From positions 1 to 64,000 of the forward strand of contig NZ_SMBP01000002.1 in NCBI RefSeq assembly GCF_004341945.1: DNA of 64,000 nt, written 5' to 3'. This document shows, piece by piece, positions 59,428 to 64,000 of this stretch (position 1 is its first letter; each line of letters starts with the position of its first letter). The translations under genes and the position numbers were made by a program. The notes beneath the pieces are model-generated. The model saw only the letters and a program-made list of their open reading frames with translations. It was not told the origin of the DNA and did not search any database. The stretch is from Longicatena caecimuris (GTDB lineage: Bacteria > Bacillota_I > Bacilli_A > Erysipelotrichales > Erysipelotrichaceae).

Positions 59428-60810
59428 CTATTTATTAATAATATCCATGATATTCTGATAATATGTGTAGCGTCCATCTACGTACTGTAAAGACTCATAA
59501 GCCAACGCTTTTGCTTTATTAAAGTCAATATCTTCATAAACAGATGCAAAGCGATAATAGATATAATCTTTGATTTGATTATCTCGTAAGATATAACCAT
59601 AACATTCATCACCATGCTGGAAATCACCATGCTTGATATATAAATCAGCAACATCCATCAAAATACGCAACTGATATTTTGTAAATAAATCATAATATTG
59701 AGATAATACGGCATATGCGAAATCTTCATAAAATTTCACATCGTCATACTGCCAATCTGGCAATATAGCATATGCCAAATCAAAGAAGTGTGCAACAAAT
59801 GCATCAACATCTGCACCAATCAATTCGCTGACAATCGCTGAATCCCCTATATTCTTGCGCTGACCAATCATTAGCAATTTTTCACAAATCTTAAATTCCT
59901 TCAGATATTCAGCAGCATTTACTTCAGCATCTTCACTGATTGTAGTCTTAACCGCTGTATTCATATCCTTCTTAATATCTTTATAATCCATTGCTTTAAT
60001 GTCCATAGTATCAGCCACCTTACCTAAAGTTACAGCCACTAAGTCGGTATCATAACCATCTTTTTCGTAAGCAAAGTCTGCATTCTTTAAGTTATTTCCC
60101 TCAATGATATCTTTCTCTAGTTTCTTAATGTCAGCCTCATCCATCAAGAAACGTGCATAATCTTCATACACATGCTGTACACCCATGGCTTGCATACGCT
60201 GGATGCATTCTTCTAAAGACAACACTTCATAGACAGCAGTTTTTTCCTTCTTTGTTGGTTTTTTGGCAGCTTTCTTAGCAGCTGGCTTCTTTTCCTTAAC
60301 TGTCTCCGTTTTTTTCACAGCCGATTTTTTTTCTTCTTTCGCTTCTACTTTTTTCGTTTCCGCTTTCTTTGTACTCTTCTTAACCGGTGTTTCTTCTTTT
60401 TTAGGTTCTTCCTTAACGCTCTTTTTAGTAGCAGGCGTTTCTTTCTTCGCCGCTTTGACCGTTTTGGTTTCTTCCTTTTTCACCGTTTTTGCACTCTTTG
60501 TTTCAGCTTTCGCACTCTTTGTTTCAGCTTTTGTACTCTTTGTTTCTGCTTTGGTTTCCTTTTTTACGGTTTTCTTAGGTTCTTCTTTCACAGTTAGTTT
60601 TTCTGGTTCCTTTGCTACCGTAATTTTTTCTGGTTCTTTTGCAGCTGTGATCTTTTTAGGTTCTTTTGCAGTCGTAAGTTTTTTAGCCTCTGGTTTTACG
60701 GCAATACTTTTAACTTCTTCGCTCTTTGTTTCTTTTTTAACAGTTTCAGCTTTTGCTGCAGCACTTTTCTTTGCTGTTGCTGTCATTTTCTTTTTACTGG
60801 TGTTTGCCAT
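59428..60810 (-). CDS. Lysine/alanine/glutamate-rich protein with unrecognised C-terminal domain
   Basis: 460 residues. Residues about 1-205 are low-complexity: MANTSKKKMTATAKK, then repeats such as KEPEKITVAKEPEK and KAETKSAKAETKSAK, and a KKAAKKPTKKEK end, histone H1-like in composition and very basic. Residues about 210-460 form an acidic, Tyr- and Asp-rich, probably helical domain (FLMDEADIKKLEKDIIEGNN ... HGDFQHGDECYGYILRDNQIKDYIYYRFASVYED), with a TPR-like feel at the end. No family is recognised. The start at 60810 has GGGAGGG upstream; the frame extends 27 codons higher. No signal peptide. A DNA- or RNA-associated role is only suggested by the basic tail. Confidence 0.82.
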   Translation of the reverse strand: MANTSKKKMTATAKKSAAAKAETVKKETKSEEVKSIAVKPEAKKLTTAKEPKKITAAKEPEKITVAKEPEKLTVKEEPKKTVKKETKAETKSTKAETKSAKAETKSAKTVKKEETKTVKAAKKETPATKKSVKEEPKKEETPVKKSTKKAETKKVEAKEEKKSAVKKTETVKEKKPAAKKAAKKPTKKEKTAVYEVLSLEECIQRMQAMGVQHVYEDYARFLMDEADIKKLEKDIIEGNNLKNADFAYEKDGYDTDLVAVTLGKVADTMDIKAMDYKDIKKDMNTAVKTTISEDAEVNAAEYLKEFKICEKLLMIGQRKNIGDSAIVSELIGADVDAFVAHFFDLAYAILPDWQYDDVKFYEDFAYAVLSQYYDLFTKYQLRILMDVADLYIKHGDFQHGDECYGYILRDNQIKDYIYYRFASVYEDIDFNKAKALAYESLQYVDGRYTYYQNIMDIINK

Positions 60811-61115
60811 GTGTAATTCCCTCCCACATTTTCTTTTTATATATAAATACGAAAGTATACCGACGTTTACGAACGAATATGTATGATACACATTCCATTG
60901 TTATTATAGCATAGTTAAATGTCGTATTTAAGTAAGAAAAGGGGAATCCTTTACTTTTTGGCATTTTTTTCGTGATTTTATCCCGTTTTTCACATATTTC
61001 CATCCAACTTTGAAAAAAATTCATCTGATTTTCACATATTTATAAAATTTTTTTGAGATAATCTATCTGTATACTAAAAGGCGTAAAGAAAACATACTTA
61101 AAGGAGGAGCAGTAT
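60811..61115. other. Divergent promoter region of the Lys/Ala/Glu-rich gene and htrA
   Basis: 305 bases. A TATACT at 61070-61075 lies about 40 bases before the htrA start and is its probable -10; no clear -35 is seen. The plus-strand A-rich and T-rich tracts may be intrinsically bent. No ORF is supported. Confidence 0.45.
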
Positions 61116-62501
61116 ATGAACGAAAATGAAAACAGTAATGTCGAAAACATGAATAACAAAGATGAAAACAAGTATGATGAGACTGTAGTAAATGAAACAG
61201 TCACTGACACTGAGGAAGAAACAAGTACTCAAAAAGAGCCAGTAAAAGAAGAAACGACGTTAGAAGAAGATGTAAAACAAGAAGAAACCACTTCGACTGA
61301 AGAAGCACTGACTGACAATGGAAAGCAGCCAAAAGTGCCTTTCATAAAAAAGCATAAAAGCGGTGTTATGATGTCAGGTTGTTTCCTGTTGGCTTTAGCC
61401 GGTGGATTTGGCGGTACTTTAGCTGCCAATCATATCAATGGTAATGGCGGTGTCATCATGTATCAATCTGCCAACACCACAAAAACTACAACAACAGCAG
61501 CCAATGGTGACACGATGAGCATTAAACAAATCACCGAAGCTGCCGCAAACAGCGTCGTTGAAATTAAAACCGAATCGGTGTCCACGAATAGTTTCTTTCC
61601 TCAAGCAGTATCATCTGGAGCCGGTAGTGGTGTTATCTTAACCAAAGATGGCTATATTGTCACGAACAACCATGTCATTGATGGTGCTGATAAAGTCACT
61701 GTGACAACAAAAGATGGAAAATCTTATAATGCTAAATTGATTGGGACCGATGCATCCACCGATTTAGCTGTCATTAAAATCGAAGCCAGCAATCTTTCTC
61801 CTGCTGTAATGGGAAAATCCAGCAAGTTGGAAGTTGGTGATACGGCGGTTGCTATCGGAAATCCATTAGGTGAATTAGGTGGAACCGTAACTTCTGGTAT
61901 CATTTCTGCTTTAGATCGTGAAATTACCGTTGATAATCAGAAAATGCATTTATTACAAACGAATGCTGCTATCAATCCAGGTAATTCTGGCGGTGGTTTG
62001 TTTAATGATCGAGGTGAACTGATAGGTATTGTTAATGCCAAATCCAGTGGCAACAATATTGAGGGTCTTGGTTTTGCTATTCCGATTGACCGAGCGAAAG
62101 ATGTCATTGAAAATCTGATTGAAAATGGGTATGTAAAAGGCCGTGCTTCTTTAGGAGTTACCCTTTCAACCGCAACAAATCCTTATGGTGAAAGCATGTC
62201 TGCTGTTTACATCGCTAAAGTGGAAAGTGGTAAAGCCGCAGACAAAGCAGGTTTAGAAGTCGGTGATCAGATTTTAAAGGTAGACGGTAAGAAGGTTAGC
62301 GATATTGCGGATGTAAAAACTGCCGTAAATAGTCATAAAGCCGGAGAAACCATGACAATGAATATACTTAGAAATAATGAAACGAAGACCATCAAGGTGA
62401 CACTTGGTGAAGCTGACGCATCAACAACCACTTCCAATAATGAAAAATCGCAACAATCCGATCAACAAAATGGGATGGATCCATTTTCCAACTTTAATTA
62501 A
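61116..62501 (+). CDS. htrA: HtrA/DegP-like membrane-anchored serine protease
   Basis: 461 residues. An acidic disordered cytoplasmic N-terminus (about 1-75, Glu/Thr-rich), one membrane helix (about 87-106), a trypsin-like protease with His186 (NNHVID), Asp216 (STDLAVIK) and Ser291 (GNSGGG), and a PDZ domain (about 345-430) are followed by a Ser/Asn/Gln tail. It degrades or refolds misfolded exported proteins at the outer face of the membrane. AAAGGAGGAGC precedes the ATG. It is a single gene with its own terminator. The long acidic cytoplasmic tail is more pronounced than in Bacillus HtrA. Confidence 0.95.
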   Translation: MNENENSNVENMNNKDENKYDETVVNETVTDTEEETSTQKEPVKEETTLEEDVKQEETTSTEEALTDNGKQPKVPFIKKHKSGVMMSGCFLLALAGGFGGTLAANHINGNGGVIMYQSANTTKTTTTAANGDTMSIKQITEAAANSVVEIKTESVSTNSFFPQAVSSGAGSGVILTKDGYIVTNNHVIDGADKVTVTTKDGKSYNAKLIGTDASTDLAVIKIEASNLSPAVMGKSSKLEVGDTAVAIGNPLGELGGTVTSGIISALDREITVDNQKMHLLQTNAAINPGNSGGGLFNDRGELIGIVNAKSSGNNIEGLGFAIPIDRAKDVIENLIENGYVKGRASLGVTLSTATNPYGESMSAVYIAKVESGKAADKAGLEVGDQILKVDGKKVSDIADVKTAVNSHKAGETMTMNILRNNETKTIKVTLGEADASTTTSNNEKSQQSDQQNGMDPFSNFN

Positions 62502-62510
62502 TCGCTATAT

Positions 62511-62542
62511 AAAAACTGCACATGACGATATGTGCAGTTTTT
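62511..62542 (+). terminator. htrA terminator
   Basis: AAAAACTGCACAT (62511-62523) / ATGTGCAGTTTTT (62530-62542), 6-base loop. Confidence 0.92.
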
Positions 62543-62623
62543 GATTTTCACTATAAATAAATTACTATATCAGCTTTTTGCTTTGTGTCACAAAACTTAG
62601 AATTATAGCATGGGAAGGAATAT

Positions 62624-62649
62624 AAAAAGGCAAACTAATTTGCCTTTTT
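62624..62649. terminator. Bidirectional terminator, mainly for malQ
   Basis: AAAAAGGCAAA / TTTGCCTTTTT with loop CTAA, T runs on both strands. Confidence 0.88.
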
Positions 62650-62714
62650 ATATATGACGATTCTGAATAAGAAATTTTTCCGTTCCTCATGAAATGATGA
62701 TTTAGCATCATTAC

Positions 62715-64000
62715 TTAATGATCTCTGCCGGTTTCCCTGATCCAATCACCAAGCTTTGGTAACAATTCATAAAAGGTTTTTAAGTTCTTCAGTTTCCATT
62801 CCCAATTAGGTGAACCTATTGTCCCCGGTGTATTGATCCTGCCTTCTTTTTTCAATCCCAGAATATCCTGTACTGGTAAGATGACAACTTCTGCTGCACT
62901 ATTTAAGCAATAGCGAATAACCAGTTCGTGGAAATTACGGTTTTCATAGCCACAGTTGTGAAAATATCTACGCAGTGCAATTTTACGGTTTTGCGGTAAA
63001 TCTTGATAAAAACCTTCCAGCGTATCATTATCATGAGTGCCAGTATATAAAATCACATGCTCTCTGCGTTTTTTCTTTAATTGCTTTGGAACCAATTCAA
63101 ATTCAGCAACATTCATTCCTAATAAGTGATAATGATCTCGCAGCTTATGCACCTGCTTGCGCAAATCACCCAAATCTTCAGCGACGATTTGAATATCAGG
63201 CATCTGACGATATACTTCATCAAAGAAGTCATAAGCCGGTCCGCTTATCCATTCTCCAACCTGTGCCGTAGGACATTCCACCGGAATCTTCCAATACGTA
63301 TCAAATGCCCGAAAATGATCGATACGGGTGATATCAAAGTTGGCAGCACTCCATGCTAAGCGCTTCATCCAGAAATCATAATGCTGCTTTTTCATCTGTT
63401 TCCAATGATAAATTGGATTTCCCCAACGTTGACCATCCTCACTGAAATAGTCAGGTGGTACTCCGGCGATAAAAGTTGGATAACCATCTGCATCCAATAA
63501 GAATTCTTCTTGACGTTGCCACACATCGGCACTGTCTAAACCGACATAGAATGGCATATCACCCATAATCTTAACACCTTTGGCATTCGCATATTCTTTT
63601 ATGCCTGCCCATTGTTTATAAAAGATAAATTGTAGAAACTCCTCATAACGGATTTCATTTTCAAGGCTTTGTAAAGAGTAGTGGCGATCAATGATCCACT
63701 CCCGTTGCTCCTTAGGCCATTGTTGCCAAGGCTTATCATCATTTTGTTTCTTTAAGGTAATAAAGACCGCATATGGATACAGCCATTCTGATTGTGACGT
63801 AAACAGTTGATACTCTTGTTCAAACTCATGAAAATTTTTTTGAAACGTTTTAAATGCCTTTCTTAAATAAGGCTCTTTGAATTTGCGCACGCCTTCATAA
63901 TCTACACGTTCACTAAATTTATTATAGTTACGAATAGAGCTTTGTTTTAAAAGGCCATAATCAGCTAATGTATCTATACTGATGTATAGCTCATCTCCGG
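62715..64000 (-). CDS. malQ: 4-alpha-glucanotransferase (amylomaltase), 5' end outside window
   Basis: GH77 enzyme that transfers alpha-1,4-glucan segments and releases glucose in maltodextrin or glycogen metabolism. The signatures are GVPPDYFSEDGQRWGNPIYHW, RIDHFRAFDTYWKIP (nucleophile Asp), VAEDLG (acid Glu) and THDNDTLEGFY. The reading frame stays open without a stop from position 63890 up to the window edge and reads GDELYISIDTLADYGLL then VDYEGVRKFKEPYL, which fits MalQ. The gene is therefore cut, lacking roughly the first 60-80 codons. A GTG at 63890 is internal. It pairs functionally with the GH13 enzyme at 52.8 kb. Confidence 0.96.
   Translation of the reverse strand, partial: GDELYISIDTLADYGLLKQSSIRNYNKFSERVDYEGVRKFKEPYLRKAFKTFQKNFHEFEQEYQLFTSQSEWLYPYAVFITLKKQNDDKPWQQWPKEQREWIIDRHYSLQSLENEIRYEEFLQFIFYKQWAGIKEYANAKGVKIMGDMPFYVGLDSADVWQRQEEFLLDADGYPTFIAGVPPDYFSEDGQRWGNPIYHWKQMKKQHYDFWMKRLAWSAANFDITRIDHFRAFDTYWKIPVECPTAQVGEWISGPAYDFFDEVYRQMPDIQIVAEDLGDLRKQVHKLRDHYHLLGMNVAEFELVPKQLKKKRREHVILYTGTHDNDTLEGFYQDLPQNRKIALRRYFHNCGYENRNFHELVIRYCLNSAAEVVILPVQDILGLKKEGRINTPGTIGSPNWEWKLKNLKTFYELLPKLGDWIRETGRDH

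Noticed and set aside
60263-60886. 207-codon plus-strand frame rich in Phe, Ser and Val
   Set aside because: It is the antisense of the Lys/Ala/Glu-rich repeats and has no start signals.

Overview
The window reads as a chromosomal segment of a low-GC, Gram-positive-type Firmicute, probably a gut member of the Erysipelotrichales. That placement is inferred from gene families and not tested. The evidence is PolC, a T-box in front of trpS, MraZ and a Firmicute-order dcw cluster, a CIRCE element on small heat-shock genes, Spx, sortase-type surface proteins, FIVAR and MBG-like surface repeats, and AT-rich U-tract terminators. Most of the window is ordinary housekeeping DNA, and the accessory material is concentrated after about 35.6 kb.

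Layout. 0-3.5 kb: the 5' end of a class C group II intron sitting behind the terminator of an spx-like gene (minus strand), then T-box/trpS, then uppP. 3.5-13.5 kb (minus strand): a truncated dcw cluster, mraZ-rsmH-ftsL-two class B PBPs-murE-mraY-murD, under a promoter carrying MraZ-type decamer repeats. 13.7-20.1 kb: a ClC transporter and polC. 20.2-28.9 kb: surface and secreted proteins, namely a CHAP-domain protein with three MBG-like repeats, a lipoprotein, and a 1941-residue sortase-anchored GH32 fructanase with eight FIVAR repeats. 29.2-33.6 kb: icd-gltA divergent from an aconitase, the oxidative arm from citrate to 2-oxoglutarate. 33.7-39.2 kb: a UMF1-type transporter, a phosphodiesterase, an AraC/GyrI-like pair, tRNA-Leu, and SAP-domain and SRPBCC proteins.

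39.2-42.9 kb: an AT-rich pocket of apparent gene relics around a marR-MATE efflux pair with a striking nested inverted-repeat operator. 42.9-47.0 kb: a DeoR regulator and an operon of a DeoC-like aldolase plus a glycyl radical enzyme of the PflD/YbiW type. The aldolase keeps the Schiff-base chemistry but has lost the usual phosphate-binding residues. No activase is visible. 47.3-51.7 kb: an orphan solute-binding lipoprotein overlapping a transmembrane GGDEF-EAL protein. 51.8-54.6 kb: two hsp20 genes under CIRCE, then an amylase-family enzyme fused to DUF1653. 54.7-58.9 kb: a five-gene PadR-DUF1700-DUF4097-isoprenoid-synthase-like-S41 lipoprotein operon. 59.2-64 kb: tRNA-Glu, a lysine/alanine/glutamate-rich protein, an HtrA protease, and malQ running off the window.

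Best candidates for something undescribed: (1) the DeoC-like aldolase plus glycyl radical enzyme operon, with a 16-codon upstream ORF overlapping the aldolase start; (2) the binding-protein/c-di-GMP receptor pair; (3) the PadR envelope operon containing a prenyl-synthase-like protein; (4) the Lys/Ala/Glu-rich protein with an unrecognised C-terminal domain.
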